DNA of 25,400 nucleotides from Phocaeicola_A sp964514145 (GTDB taxonomy: Bacteria; Bacteroidota; Bacteroidia; Bacteroidales; Bacteroidaceae): NCBI GenBank assembly GCA_964514145.1, contig CAZEPM010000015.1, positions 1 through 25,400 of the forward strand. The letters are read 5' to 3'. The notes beneath the pieces are model-generated. The model worked only from the letters and a program-made list of their open reading frames with translations, was not told where the DNA came from and made no database searches. A program made the position numbers and the translations under genes. The stretch's first letter is position 1. The number at the start of each line of letters is the position of its first letter. This document shows positions 8,085 to 16,439 of this stretch, one piece after another.

Positions 8085-8783
8085 TTACCAATCTTTTTCG
8101 TATTTTTTTCCTTGCATTTGAAGCTGTTTCTTTACTTTTTCTTGAACATTTTTCTCATCTTGCATCACTGCGTTCAATAATTGTTCTGCATTTTCTTTAG
8201 ACATTTGATTCTCGACTTGTTGTTGCTGTTGATCTTCTTGATTGTCGTTTTGATTATTATCTTGATTCTGTTGTTGCTGCTGTTCTTGCTCTTGCTGTTG
8301 CTGTTGATCTTCTTGATTGTTGTCTTGATTATTATCTTGATTCTGTTGTTGCTGTTCTTTTAACATCTTCTGTGCTAACGCTAAGTTATAGCGCGTTTCG
8401 TGGTCTGTTGGGTTATTACGCAAAGATTGTTTATATGCTTCTATACACTGTTCATATTGTTTTGAAGCTTGTAATATAACTCCAGCATTGTGATAAATCC
8501 TTGCCAACTTCGTTTTATTAGTTTCAATTTTCGATGCTATTTCATATTGCTTCATTGCGTCTTGTCCTTTTTGTTGCATCAACAAAGCATTTCCAAGATT
8601 ATATATAGCTTCAGTTGAAGATAAATCAGATTCTATCGCTTTACGATACTCAATCTCAGCTTTTATATACGAACTGTCATTGTAAAATTTATTACCCATT
8701 CGTAAATGCTTCCGTCCATTTTCCTGAGCTACACAAGATAGCGAAATCATCATCAAACTAATTAAAAAGCTTATATATTTCAT
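8085..8783 (-). CDS. batC: BatC: TPR protein with a Gln/Asn/Asp-rich tail
   Basis: I chose the ATG at 8783 (232 residues), which begins a clean signal peptide (MKYISFLISLMMISLSCVAQ); the frame extends only to a TTG at 8792. Three TPR units follow at about residues 24-130 (AIYNLGNALLMQQKGQDAMKQYEIA and similar). Then comes a segment of about 50 residues made almost only of Q, N, D and E, encoded by an imperfect 75-bp tandem repeat. A short charged C-terminal helix ends the protein. Secreted TPR proteins with low-complexity tails are usual for BatC. It lies 15 bases after batB and 15 before batD. The TPRs probably hold other Bat proteins together; the tail is likely disordered and variable in length between strains. 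Confidence 0.88.
   Translation of the reverse strand: MKYISFLISLMMISLSCVAQENGRKHLRMGNKFYNDSSYIKAEIEYRKAIESDLSSTEAIYNLGNALLMQQKGQDAMKQYEIASKIETNKTKLARIYHNAGVILQASKQYEQCIEAYKQSLRNNPTDHETRYNLALAQKMLKEQQQQNQDNNQDNNQEDQQQQQEQEQQQQQNQDNNQNDNQEDQQQQQVENQMSKENAEQLLNAVMQDEKNVQEKVKKQLQMQGKKYEKDW
8228..8362. repeat. Imperfect 75-bp tandem repeat inside batC
   Basis: The block starting GATCTTCTTGATTG recurs at 8231 and again at 8306, a period of 75 bases or 25 codons, with about 55 bases nearly identical between copies. It sits in a run of CAA/CAG, AAC/AAT and GAT codons (seen on the plus strand as TTG/CTG/ATT). The period is a multiple of three, so copy-number change would keep the reading frame. Confidence 0.85.
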
Positions 8784-8798
8784 ATGCAACAATTTTCT

Positions 8799-9818
8799 TT
8801 AACGGAATAGTTTTATGCCTTTAAATAATGGATTCTTTTTATCCATAATCAGCAATTCTATAAATATTAAAACAAAGATACACCATGCCAATGCAGGGAA
8901 TTGTTCGTTAAAACTCGAATATACAGTACTCTCCATGTCTGCCTTTGTTAACTTCTCTAGTTCTTTTTGTAATAAACTTTGAGCAGAATTTGAATTATCT
9001 ACAGGGATATATCCTCCGTTTCCAGCTTGTGCTATATCTTTACACATAGATTCATTCAAATGAGTAACTACTATATTTCCATTCTTATCTTTCTGATATT
9101 CATTTGTTCCTTCGATTGGTATTGGTGCGCCATCAGGTGAACCTATACCCAGTACGTAAATTTTAACTCCCTTCTCAGCGGCTTCTTTCGCTGCTTCTAT
9201 AGCCCCACCTTCATGATTTTCTCCATCAGTTATAACGACAATTGCACGTCCTACATCTTCTTGTGGAGTAAAACTTTTCAGACCTAAACGTATGGCTTCA
9301 CCTATATTAGTACCTTGACTACTTATCAAAGACGGAGAAATAGTCTCTAAAAACATCTTGGCAGAAATGTAATCACTCGTAATAGGAAGTTGGGTAAATG
9401 CATTACCTGCAAAAACAATCATGCCAACTTTATCATCTGAAAAGCCATCAACCAGACGGGATACCAAAGTTTTAGCTTTTTCCAAACGACTTGGAATCAC
9501 ATCTTTTGCTAACATTGAGTTTGAAATATCCATAGCTACAACAATCTCAATGCCACTCCGTTTTACAGTTTCTACCTTCGTACCAAATTGTGGACGTGCC
9601 AATGCAAGAATAATTAATCCCAAAGCTATCCACATTATCCAGAACTTAAGAACTGGACGGAAATGGGATACTTCCGGCATTAATTGTTTTAATAATTCGG
9701 AATCACCATATTTGCTAATTCTTTTTTTACGTCTATAATTAGAATATAAATAAACGACTAATATAAGCGCTAAGATTACAAGTAAGTATAAATAGTTAGG
9801 TTCTGCAAAGCGAAACAT
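8799..9818 (-). CDS. batB: BatB: membrane-anchored VWA-domain protein
   Basis: A 339-residue protein with membrane helices at about residues 9-26 and 59-76, a von Willebrand A domain (about 90-290), and a final helix (about 308-327). The metal-ion-dependent adhesion site is intact: DISNS at 97-101, a threonine in the second loop (TSDYIS) and TDGENH. After the first MIDAS loop comes MLAKDVIPSRLEKAK, a pattern it shares with BatA. In the family such domains bind a divalent cation and a protein ligand. BatA precedes it by 16 bases and batC follows by 15. It is a clear paralogue of BatA, and the two probably work as a pair. Confidence 0.93.
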   Translation of the reverse strand: MFRFAEPNYLYLLVILALILVVYLYSNYRRKKRISKYGDSELLKQLMPEVSHFRPVLKFWIMWIALGLIILALARPQFGTKVETVKRSGIEIVVAMDISNSMLAKDVIPSRLEKAKTLVSRLVDGFSDDKVGMIVFAGNAFTQLPITSDYISAKMFLETISPSLISSQGTNIGEAIRLGLKSFTPQEDVGRAIVVITDGENHEGGAIEAAKEAAEKGVKIYVLGIGSPDGAPIPIEGTNEYQKDKNGNIVVTHLNESMCKDIAQAGNGGYIPVDNSNSAQSLLQKELEKLTKADMESTVYSSFNEQFPALAWCIFVLIFIELLIMDKKNPLFKGIKLFR

Positions 9819-9834
9819 AGTTAAATCTCCAATA

Positions 9835-10833
9835 TTAAGGAATTTGTTTTAATAGAGAATAACGAAGCAATAGCTCCAAAAATACACATAACAATAATAT
9901 CCAAGCAAATATCTGGTAAGACTCTTCATATTTACTATATTCTTTTACATTTAATTTTGTCTTTTCCAATTTGTCGATTTCTTTATAAACCTCTTGGAGT
10001 TTTGTATTACTATTTGCACGATAATAGATACCATCTGTTGTATTTGCAATTTGCATTAGTGTTGTTTCATCAATTTCTACAGGGATCTGCATGTAACGAA
10101 CTCCTGCATATGTGGGTACCGGATATGGAGCTGTTCCATTTGTACCGACACCAATAGTATATACACGTATACCAAAACTTTTTGTGATTTCAGCTGCTGT
10201 CAAAGGTGATATATCTCCGCTATTATTTGTTCCGTCTGTTAACAAAATGATCACTTTAGATTTCGCTTTACTGTCTTTTAGTCTGGATGCTGCATTAGCA
10301 ATACCCATTCCTATTGCCGTTCCGTCGGCTATTAATCCACGTTGAGCAATATCGCATTTTACATTCTGAAATAGATTAAGCAATACTGTATGATCTATGG
10401 TTAAAGGACATTGCGTAAAACTTTCTCCTGCAAAAATAGTTAACCCTATATTATCATTCGGACGTCCATTAATAAATTCTGCAGCAACTTCTTTAGCAGC
10501 TTCCAATCTGTTTGGTTTTAAGTCTTCAGCTAACATACTTGTAGAAACATCCACTGCCAACATGATATCAATACCTTCAACTTCAGTGTTTTGCCAATTA
10601 TCTGTTTTCTGTGGACGAGCTAGTATAATAATTACCATTGTCAATGCAACTAAACGAAGAATAAATGGAACATGTAATAAATATATCTTATAGCTTTTAG
10701 GAGCTGATATATACATGTGTGTGTCCGAAACCTGAAGAGACGGAGAATTTTTACCTTTATGCAAAATATACCATACAATATAAGGTATCAGCAATAATAA
10801 TAAAAATAAATATTCTATATTAGCAAAAACCAT
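9835..10833 (-). CDS. batA: BatA: membrane-anchored VWA-domain protein
   Basis: A 332-residue protein built like BatB: N-terminal membrane helices (about residues 5-23 and 53-73), a VWA domain (about 85-290) and a C-terminal helix (about 305-325). The MIDAS residues are present: DVSTS at 95-99, then TIDHTV, and TDGTNN. The phrase MLAEDLKPNRLEAAKEV after the first loop is shared with BatB. It lies 12 bases after the upstream BatD-like gene and 16 before batB. In B. fragilis the bat operon was linked to survival under oxygen; what BatA binds is not settled. Which paralogue is A and which is B follows from the order in the operon. Confidence 0.92.
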   Translation of the reverse strand: MVFANIEYLFLLLLLIPYIVWYILHKGKNSPSLQVSDTHMYISAPKSYKIYLLHVPFILRLVALTMVIIILARPQKTDNWQNTEVEGIDIMLAVDVSTSMLAEDLKPNRLEAAKEVAAEFINGRPNDNIGLTIFAGESFTQCPLTIDHTVLLNLFQNVKCDIAQRGLIADGTAIGMGIANAASRLKDSKAKSKVIILLTDGTNNSGDISPLTAAEITKSFGIRVYTIGVGTNGTAPYPVPTYAGVRYMQIPVEIDETTLMQIANTTDGIYYRANSNTKLQEVYKEIDKLEKTKLNVKEYSKYEESYQIFAWILLLCVFLELLLRYSLLKQIP

Positions 10834-10845
10834 CTTTCCTTTAAC

Positions 10846-11952
10846 TTAAAAACATAAATTATAAATGTCGTGTACTATTGATGCTAACAAAACAATAGCG
10901 ATTCCGCCTAATAAAATAATAGATATCATTAACAAAATTTTCGTTCGACGTGAACGTTTTTCTTCTATAGTCACTTTTTTAGGAGCTTGTATAGCATTCG
11001 GATCTTGCTCTATTTTCGTTTGGTTTATAAAATCAATAGCATTGACTAAGTTCATATCATTTTCGTTTAGCAATGGACTATGTTTAGCAAACTTAACCAA
11101 GTCTGCTGTTCCAAATAATTCTTTTAATTCATTGATAAGAACCAAATCTTTCTCTTGTAATAGTCGATCGATGATTTCCGTAGAAGTCATTTCCAACGCA
11201 TTAAAACCAAATCGATCTCTAATATAAGAACGAATAGTATCTGTCAATTGTGTATAATACGCTTTAGGATCGTTTTGCCGGATAGTCTTATTTGCCTTGA
11301 TAGCCTCTATTTCTTTCATTGCTTGTTGATGCGGCGGTAACTTGGGTTCAACTTTTACGATACGGATTATTGGCTTATTATCTTTGTATCGTAAAATCAA
11401 ATATGTAACCACTATCGTCAACAATACAACCAACAATGATAACCATACGATTAACGACCAATCATCCCATGAGAATGACGGTTCCATTATGTCTTTTGGC
11501 CCAAAAAACTGATCTGGATGATCAACATCTACCGGCATGGAAAGCACGTTCAATGCTAAACTTTTTGACTCATACAATTGGTTATTAACCATTACTTTAA
11601 AAGGAGGAATATAATAAAATGCAGAATCAAAAGAGGTTATTGTATATTCTTGACTAACCAACATGCGTTGATTATTATTCAAATATTGAGTATCTGGTTT
11701 AGTAATGTCCAAGACTTCAATACCTCTAACCAACGTATCTCGTATCACAGGTAAGATCATTTGCTGATCTGCGTCAAAACTTATTTCTAGTTTTACTTTA
11801 GTTTGTTCGCCTATCAGTAATTGCAAAGAATCTATAGAAATGTCCACTGTTACGGTTTGTGCTACTGATGGTATTGAAAAAATAATCATCCACAATAGCA
11901 TTATCCATAGTTTCTTCAAGTAAATTATATGCTGTAATATAAAGTTCTTCAT
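10846..11952 (-). CDS. BatD-like anchored protein between DUF58 and BatA
   Basis: A 368-residue protein, taking the ATG at 11952. The frame extends to a TTG at 11958 that overlaps the upstream stop, which I consider less likely. It has a signal peptide (about residues 1-32, ending SVAQ), a beta-rich extracytoplasmic domain (about 33-165), a membrane helix (about 174-195) and a cytoplasmic domain (about 200-340) with helical patterns such as YYTQLTDTIRSYIRDRFGFNALEMTSTEIIDRL. A second basic and hydrophobic segment lies at the C-terminus (about 340-365). This matches the DUF4381-like or BatD-like proteins found at this place in MoxR/Bat operons. I do not assign a gene symbol. It is co-transcribed with both neighbours. 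Confidence 0.8.
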   Translation of the reverse strand: MKNFILQHIIYLKKLWIMLLWMIIFSIPSVAQTVTVDISIDSLQLLIGEQTKVKLEISFDADQQMILPVIRDTLVRGIEVLDITKPDTQYLNNNQRMLVSQEYTITSFDSAFYYIPPFKVMVNNQLYESKSLALNVLSMPVDVDHPDQFFGPKDIMEPSFSWDDWSLIVWLSLLVVLLTIVVTYLILRYKDNKPIIRIVKVEPKLPPHQQAMKEIEAIKANKTIRQNDPKAYYTQLTDTIRSYIRDRFGFNALEMTSTEIIDRLLQEKDLVLINELKELFGTADLVKFAKHSPLLNENDMNLVNAIDFINQTKIEQDPNAIQAPKKVTIEEKRSRRTKILLMISIILLGGIAIVLLASIVHDIYNLCF

Positions 11953-11954
11953 AA

Positions 11955-12824
11955 TCAACTTCGTTTTGCAAACAAGTTTAATAACAACTTTACATAATCT
12001 TGATCTGTACGAATAGATACCGAGTCTACACTACTTTTTGTAAAAGTGTTGTACAAAGCGGTCTGTTTATTAATCCACCAATCATGATGTGTCTTTCGTA
12101 AAGATTTAGAAGATGTGTCAATGTATTGCATATGACCAGTTTCTGCATCATGAACTTTTATTAGTCCTACATCCGGTAAATCTTCAATTCTACGATCGTA
12201 AACCTGAATAGCGGCAATATCATGCTTCCTATTGGCAATCATCAATGCATTACTAAAATCTTCTTGAGTAATAAAATCACTCAGAATAAAAGCCGTACAA
12301 CGCTTTTTTATGACATTGGTAAGATATTCTATCGCCTCTTTTACGTTTGTTCGTTTACTTTCTGGGTGTAAATTTATTAATTCACGAATAATGTATAAGA
12401 TATGTTTACGCCCTTTTTTGGGTGGTATAAATTTTTCTATATGATCAGAGAAGAATATAACTCCAATTTTATCATTGTTTTGGATTGCAGAAAACGCCAA
12501 TGTTGCAGCAATTTCTGTCATCATTTCTCGCTTCATTTGCTTAATTGTACCGAAATCTAAACTACCTGAGACATCAACTAGTAACATCACGGTCAGTTCA
12601 CGTTCTTCTTCAAATACCTTTATATAAGGTTTATGAAAACGAGCGGTTACATTCCAATCTATATCACGTATATCGTCACCATATTGATATTCACGAACTT
12701 CAGAAAAAGCCATACCACGTCCTTTAAAAGCCGAATGATATTGGCCGGCAAATATGTTATTTGAAAGTCCGCGAGTTTTTATTTCAATTTGGCGAACCCG
12801 TTTTAAAAGTTCGTTTGTTTCCAT
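11955..12824 (-). CDS. DUF58-family protein with a VWA-like fold
   Basis: A 289-residue cytoplasmic protein with no membrane helix. It carries the DUF58 signature YQYGDDIRDIDWNVTARFHKP (about residues 46-66) and a VWA-like metal site starting DVSGS (84-88), followed by SDF in the position of the third motif. DUF58 genes accompany moxR-type AAA+ ATPases throughout bacteria and are thought to be ATPase partners or substrates; the mechanism is not known. Only 1 base separates it from moxR, so translation is probably coupled. The next gene begins 2 bases after its stop (or overlaps by 4 if the TTG is used). Confidence 0.92.
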   Translation of the reverse strand: METNELLKRVRQIEIKTRGLSNNIFAGQYHSAFKGRGMAFSEVREYQYGDDIRDIDWNVTARFHKPYIKVFEEERELTVMLLVDVSGSLDFGTIKQMKREMMTEIAATLAFSAIQNNDKIGVIFFSDHIEKFIPPKKGRKHILYIIRELINLHPESKRTNVKEAIEYLTNVIKKRCTAFILSDFITQEDFSNALMIANRKHDIAAIQVYDRRIEDLPDVGLIKVHDAETGHMQYIDTSSKSLRKTHHDWWINKQTALYNTFTKSSVDSVSIRTDQDYVKLLLNLFAKRS

Positions 12825-12825
12825 A

Positions 12826-13821
12826 TTAAGGCACTTCTACCCTATTCAATATTTTACTTACTATTTCATCAGAAGTAACATTACTAGCCTCTGCTTCATA
12901 AGTTAATCCAATACGATGGCGCAAGACATCATGGGCTACGGCACGAATATCTTCAGGAATTACATATCCTCTATGTTTGATAAAGGCATAAGCTCGAGCA
13001 GCTAAAGCTAGATTAATAGAAGCACGGGGAGAACCGCCAAAATCAATAAAATCTTTCAACTCCTTCAAATCATATTTTTCTGGATAGCGTGTTGCAAAAA
13101 CGATATCTGCAATATATTGTTCAATCTTTTCGTCTAAATAAACTTGATTTACGATTTTACGAGCTTCCATGATATCTTTTTTCTGCAATATCGGACGAAT
13201 CGTAACTTTTTCTCCTGAAATGTTTTGGCGAATGATTTTCTTTTCTTCTTCCAATTTAGGGTAATCAATCACGACTTTCAGCATAAAACGATCAACTTGT
13301 GCTTCAGGCAAAGGATAAGTTCCTTCTTGTTCTATAGGATTCTGAGTCGCCATTACCAAAAAAGGTTCTGGCAATTTAAATGTTTCTTTGCTCAAAGTTA
13401 TCTGACGTTCCTGCATTGCTTCCAGTAATGCACTTTGAACTTTTGCAGGAGCACGATTTATTTCATCAGCCAAAACAAAGTTAGCAAAAATTGGCCCTTT
13501 ATTGGCTATGAAATTTTCTTCTTTTTGGCTATATATCATAGTTCCCATCACATCTGCCGGTAATAAATCTGGAGTAAATTGGATACGACTATATTGTGCA
13601 TCGATCAATGATGCCAACGTTTTTATTGCCAAAGTTTTTGCCAATCCAGGAACACCTTCTAGCAAAACATGTCCATCAGATAATAGCCCTATCAATAACG
13701 ATTCTATCAGATGTCTCTGTCCTACAATGACTTGATCCATTCCAGTTACCAAGTTTGTAACAAATGTACTTTGTTTCTCAATCCGTTCGTTCAATTCACG
13801 AATGTCAATTGCTTCAGCCAT
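12826..13821 (-). CDS. MoxR-family AAA+ ATPase, head of the bat operon
   Basis: A 331-residue AAA+ ATPase. Walker A is GVPGLAKT (residues 56-63), Walker B VLADE (116-120), followed by INRAPAK, and the sensor region ATQNPIEQEGTYPLPEAQVDRF is intact. The C-terminal lid carries GGSPRASINLALAARAYA, typical of the MoxR family. MoxR proteins act as chaperone-like ATPases that help assemble or activate VWA proteins and metalloenzymes. It is the first gene of nine packed genes, so it probably serves the DUF58, BatA and BatB VWA domains. A -7 promoter box lies about 80 bases upstream of the ATG. Confidence 0.95.
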   Translation of the reverse strand: MAEAIDIRELNERIEKQSTFVTNLVTGMDQVIVGQRHLIESLLIGLLSDGHVLLEGVPGLAKTLAIKTLASLIDAQYSRIQFTPDLLPADVMGTMIYSQKEENFIANKGPIFANFVLADEINRAPAKVQSALLEAMQERQITLSKETFKLPEPFLVMATQNPIEQEGTYPLPEAQVDRFMLKVVIDYPKLEEEKKIIRQNISGEKVTIRPILQKKDIMEARKIVNQVYLDEKIEQYIADIVFATRYPEKYDLKELKDFIDFGGSPRASINLALAARAYAFIKHRGYVIPEDIRAVAHDVLRHRIGLTYEAEASNVTSDEIVSKILNRVEVP

Positions 13822-13901
13822 AATTTTAATAAATTTACTTATTTAATATGCTAAATACTTCTTTATGATATTTCTTAATATAGTATTTATTTTTCGTTTT
13901 C

Positions 13902-13909
13902 CAAAAATA
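13902..13909 (-). promoter_or_regulatory. -7 promoter box of the moxR/bat operon
   Basis: On the minus strand this reads TATTTTTG, a perfect TAnnTTTG match, about 80 bases before the moxR ATG. It is the only good box I see before the nine-gene cluster. The -33 element is weak: the nearest TTG is 24 bases upstream. The rest of the 247-base gap between moxR and rimO is AT-rich and shows no gene. Confidence 0.45.
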
Positions 13910-14068
13910 ACCTATCTGATTAACATGAACAGTCAATTTTTACTAAAAGATATTCTATGATCGATATTTTATAAGTATTTAATATGATACAGCTAAATAC
14001 AAAGATGCTTTAAAAAGAGTAATATCTATATTAAAGCTTTTCTTAAACATACAATCGAATACGTAAAA

Positions 14069-15370
14069 CTAGCTGATAACCAAACCATATAAGTCAAAAT
14101 CGTCTGTTGATTGTATTTCTACTTGATAGAAATTTCCGATTATAAGCTCTTTATTTTCACACGGAATTAGTACTTCCGGATCAACTTCAGGAGAATCATA
14201 TTCTGTACGACCAACATAATAATTACCCTCAATACGGTCAATAATCACCTTAAAAGTTTTTCCAATTTTAGATTCATTCAACTCTGCCGAAATATCTTCT
14301 TGAATAGCCATGAGTGTATTCAAACGCTGTTGCTTTGTTTCATTGGGAATATCATCTATGTAATGCAACGCTGCATAAGTACCATCTTCTTCAGAATATG
14401 CAAAAGCTCCCATCCTTTCAAAGCGTACCTTTTTAACAAAGTCTACCAACTCTTTAAAGTCAGCATCTGTTTCTCCAGGAAAACCAACCATTAAAGTTGT
14501 ACGCAAATAAATACCCGGAACTTCACGTCGTAGTTTTTCAATTAACTCATAAGTTTCTTCCTTATTTATACGCCGACGCATATGTTCTAATATCGGAGTA
14601 CTGATATGTTGCAAAGCTATATCCAAATATTTACAAACATTGTCCCGTTCTCGTATGACTTTTAGTAAATCCTCGGGGAAATGAGTCGGATATGCATAAT
14701 GCAAACGAATCCAATCCACTCCTTTTATATCCGAAATCCGTGCTATCAATTCTGCAATTTGTTGTTTTTTATATAAATCTACGCCATAGTATGTCAATTC
14801 TTGAGCTATGATCTGAAATTCCCGAACGCCTTGTGACACTAGCCACTCCACTTCTTCAACAATTTCATCAATTGGTCGGGAAACATAATGCCCTGTTATA
14901 ATAGGAATAGCACAATATGCACATTTACGATCGCAGCCTTCTGCTATTTTCAAAAAGGCATAATGCTTTGGAGTAGTTAAACAGCGTTCTCGGTTCAATT
15001 CGGTATAATAAGTTTTTTTTAAATCTGTCAGGAGTTCCGTCCAATTAAACTTACCATAGAATTTATCAACTTGAGGTATTTCTATCTGCAATTCTTTTAA
15101 ATATCGCTCAGACAAACACCCCATGACATATAATTTCCGTATTCGGCCTTCTTCTTTCGCTTTGCAAAACTGTAGAATCATATCAATTGATTCCTCTTTT
15201 GCATCACCAATAAAGCCACACGTATTAACAATAACCATTTCTCCCTTAGGATTCTCTGAATCATGTGTTACTTGAAAACCGTTGGCTTGTAATTGTCTAT
15301 ATAATTTTTCCGAATCTACTAGGTTCTTCGAGCATCCTAAAGTTATAATGTCAACCGTATTCTTCTTCAT
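14069..15370 (-). CDS. rimO: Ribosomal protein S12 methylthiotransferase RimO
   Basis: RimO is a radical-SAM enzyme that adds a methylthio group to a conserved aspartate of ribosomal protein S12. At 433 residues it has a standard length. The N-terminal methylthiotransferase domain holds Cys13, Cys51 and Cys85, which bind one iron-sulfur cluster. The radical-SAM motif CDRKCAYC gives Cys146, Cys150 and Cys153 for the second. A TRAM domain closes the protein (about 365-433). MiaB shares the architecture, but the LGCSKNLVDSE opening is the RimO form. The ATG at 15370 follows the ftsY stop with no gap, so the two are co-transcribed. Confidence 0.95.
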   Translation of the reverse strand: MKKNTVDIITLGCSKNLVDSEKLYRQLQANGFQVTHDSENPKGEMVIVNTCGFIGDAKEESIDMILQFCKAKEEGRIRKLYVMGCLSERYLKELQIEIPQVDKFYGKFNWTELLTDLKKTYYTELNRERCLTTPKHYAFLKIAEGCDRKCAYCAIPIITGHYVSRPIDEIVEEVEWLVSQGVREFQIIAQELTYYGVDLYKKQQIAELIARISDIKGVDWIRLHYAYPTHFPEDLLKVIRERDNVCKYLDIALQHISTPILEHMRRRINKEETYELIEKLRREVPGIYLRTTLMVGFPGETDADFKELVDFVKKVRFERMGAFAYSEEDGTYAALHYIDDIPNETKQQRLNTLMAIQEDISAELNESKIGKTFKVIIDRIEGNYYVGRTEYDSPEVDPEVLIPCENKELIIGNFYQVEIQSTDDFDLYGLVIS

Positions 15371-16327
15371 TCATTTATCACCAAATAAAGCATCAACAAA
15401 TTCTTTTTTATTAAATAACTGAAGATCTTCCATACCTTCACCTAGACCAATATATTTTACGGGAATCTTAAATTGATCTGAAATTCCAATCACAACTCCT
15501 CCTTTGGCAGTTCCATCTAACTTTGTAATTGCTAAAGCCGTTACCTCTGTGGCTAGCGTAAACTGTTTTGCTTGCTCGAAGGCATTTTGTCCTGTAGAAC
15601 CATCTAAAACCAGTAACACCTCATTGGGAGCATCAGGAGCTATTTTCTTCATTACTTTTTTTATCTTTGTCAATTCATTCATTAGCCCCACCTTATTGTG
15701 TAAACGTCCTGCCGTATCAATAATAACCACATCTGCATGGTTAGCTATTGCAGAACTAAGGGTGTCAAAGGCTACGGATGCCGGATCTGCACCCATTTTT
15801 TGTTTCACAACTGGCACACTAACTCTCTCACCCCAAATATCTAACTGTTCTACAGCTGCAGCCCTAAAAGTATCTGCCGCTCCTAAATAAACCAATTTCC
15901 CAGCTTTCTTAAATTGATAAGCTAGTTTACCAATCGTTGTTGTTTTACCAACTCCATTTACCCCAACAACCATAATCACATAAGGATACTTATCTGTAAC
16001 TATATCAAAATTGGATACTGTTGATACATTATTTTCAGCTAACAGAGCCGCAATCTCTTCCTTTAATATCTTATTAAGTTCTTCTGTTGTTACATATTTA
16101 TCACGCGCAATTCTTTCTTCTATACGTTGGATTATTTTTAAAGTGGTTTCCACTCCTACATCAGAAGTCACTAATACTTCTTCCAAATCATCAAGTACCT
16201 CCTCGTCGACCTTTGATTTACCGGCCACCGCACGAGCAATTTTAGAAAACACACTCTCTTTGGTTTTTGACAAGCCTTTGTCTAACGTCTCTTTCTTTTC
16301 TTTTGAAAAGAAGCTAAAAAATCCCAT
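15371..16327 (-). CDS. ftsY: Signal recognition particle receptor FtsY
   Basis: FtsY is the membrane-associated GTPase that docks the signal recognition particle and its ribosome at the Sec translocon. This is a short form of 318 residues, with only a small basic N-terminal region (MGFFSFFSKEKKETL) in place of the long acidic A domain of E. coli, then the N helical bundle (about 25-100) and the G domain. GTPase motifs are intact: GVNGVGKTT (122-130), DTAGR (204-208) and TKLDG (268-272), with the family DTFRAAAVEQL. It has its own -7 box, downstream of the strong terminator that closes the ribosomal-protein operon, and forms a two-gene unit with rimO. Confidence 0.96.
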   Translation of the reverse strand: MGFFSFFSKEKKETLDKGLSKTKESVFSKIARAVAGKSKVDEEVLDDLEEVLVTSDVGVETTLKIIQRIEERIARDKYVTTEELNKILKEEIAALLAENNVSTVSNFDIVTDKYPYVIMVVGVNGVGKTTTIGKLAYQFKKAGKLVYLGAADTFRAAAVEQLDIWGERVSVPVVKQKMGADPASVAFDTLSSAIANHADVVIIDTAGRLHNKVGLMNELTKIKKVMKKIAPDAPNEVLLVLDGSTGQNAFEQAKQFTLATEVTALAITKLDGTAKGGVVIGISDQFKIPVKYIGLGEGMEDLQLFNKKEFVDALFGDK

Positions 16328-16355
16328 AAATAATCTATTTTTCAGTTACACAGCA

Positions 16356-16363
16356 CAAAGATA
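16356..16363 (-). promoter_or_regulatory. -7 promoter box of ftsY-rimO
   Basis: On the minus strand this reads TATCTTTG, a perfect TAnnTTTG match 28 bases before the ftsY ATG. It sits just downstream of the terminator at 16376-16413, so ftsY-rimO transcription can restart after the rpmB operon ends. No clear -33 TTTG; the T-run of the terminator lies at that distance. Confidence 0.55.
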
Positions 16364-16375
16364 AATAATTCGCAT

Positions 16376-16413
16376 AAAAAAGGCTATACCTTTTTGAGAA
16401 GATACAGCCTTTT
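16376..16413 (-). terminator. Rho-independent terminator of rpmB-rpmG-DUF4295
   Basis: On the minus strand the arms GGCTGTATC and GGTATAGCC (loop of 10) form a 9-bp stem with two G-U pairs, extended by A-T pairs, and are followed by six T. Read on the plus strand the same two positions become A-C mismatches, so the stem is sound only in the minus-strand RNA. It lies 27 bases past the DUF4295 stop. Confidence 0.82.
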
Positions 16414-16439
16414 ATAAATTATGAATATGTCTTTTCTGA

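Noticed and set aside
8181..8363. Plus-strand ORF of almost pure Leu, Ile and Phe
   Set aside because: It is the complement of the CAA/CAG/AAC repeats of batC on the minus strand, with no start context or conservation to expect.
14007..14037. GCTTTAA/TTAAAGC inverted repeat after rimO
   Set aside because: The stem is AT-rich with a 17-base loop and no clean T-run, so I do not call it a terminator.
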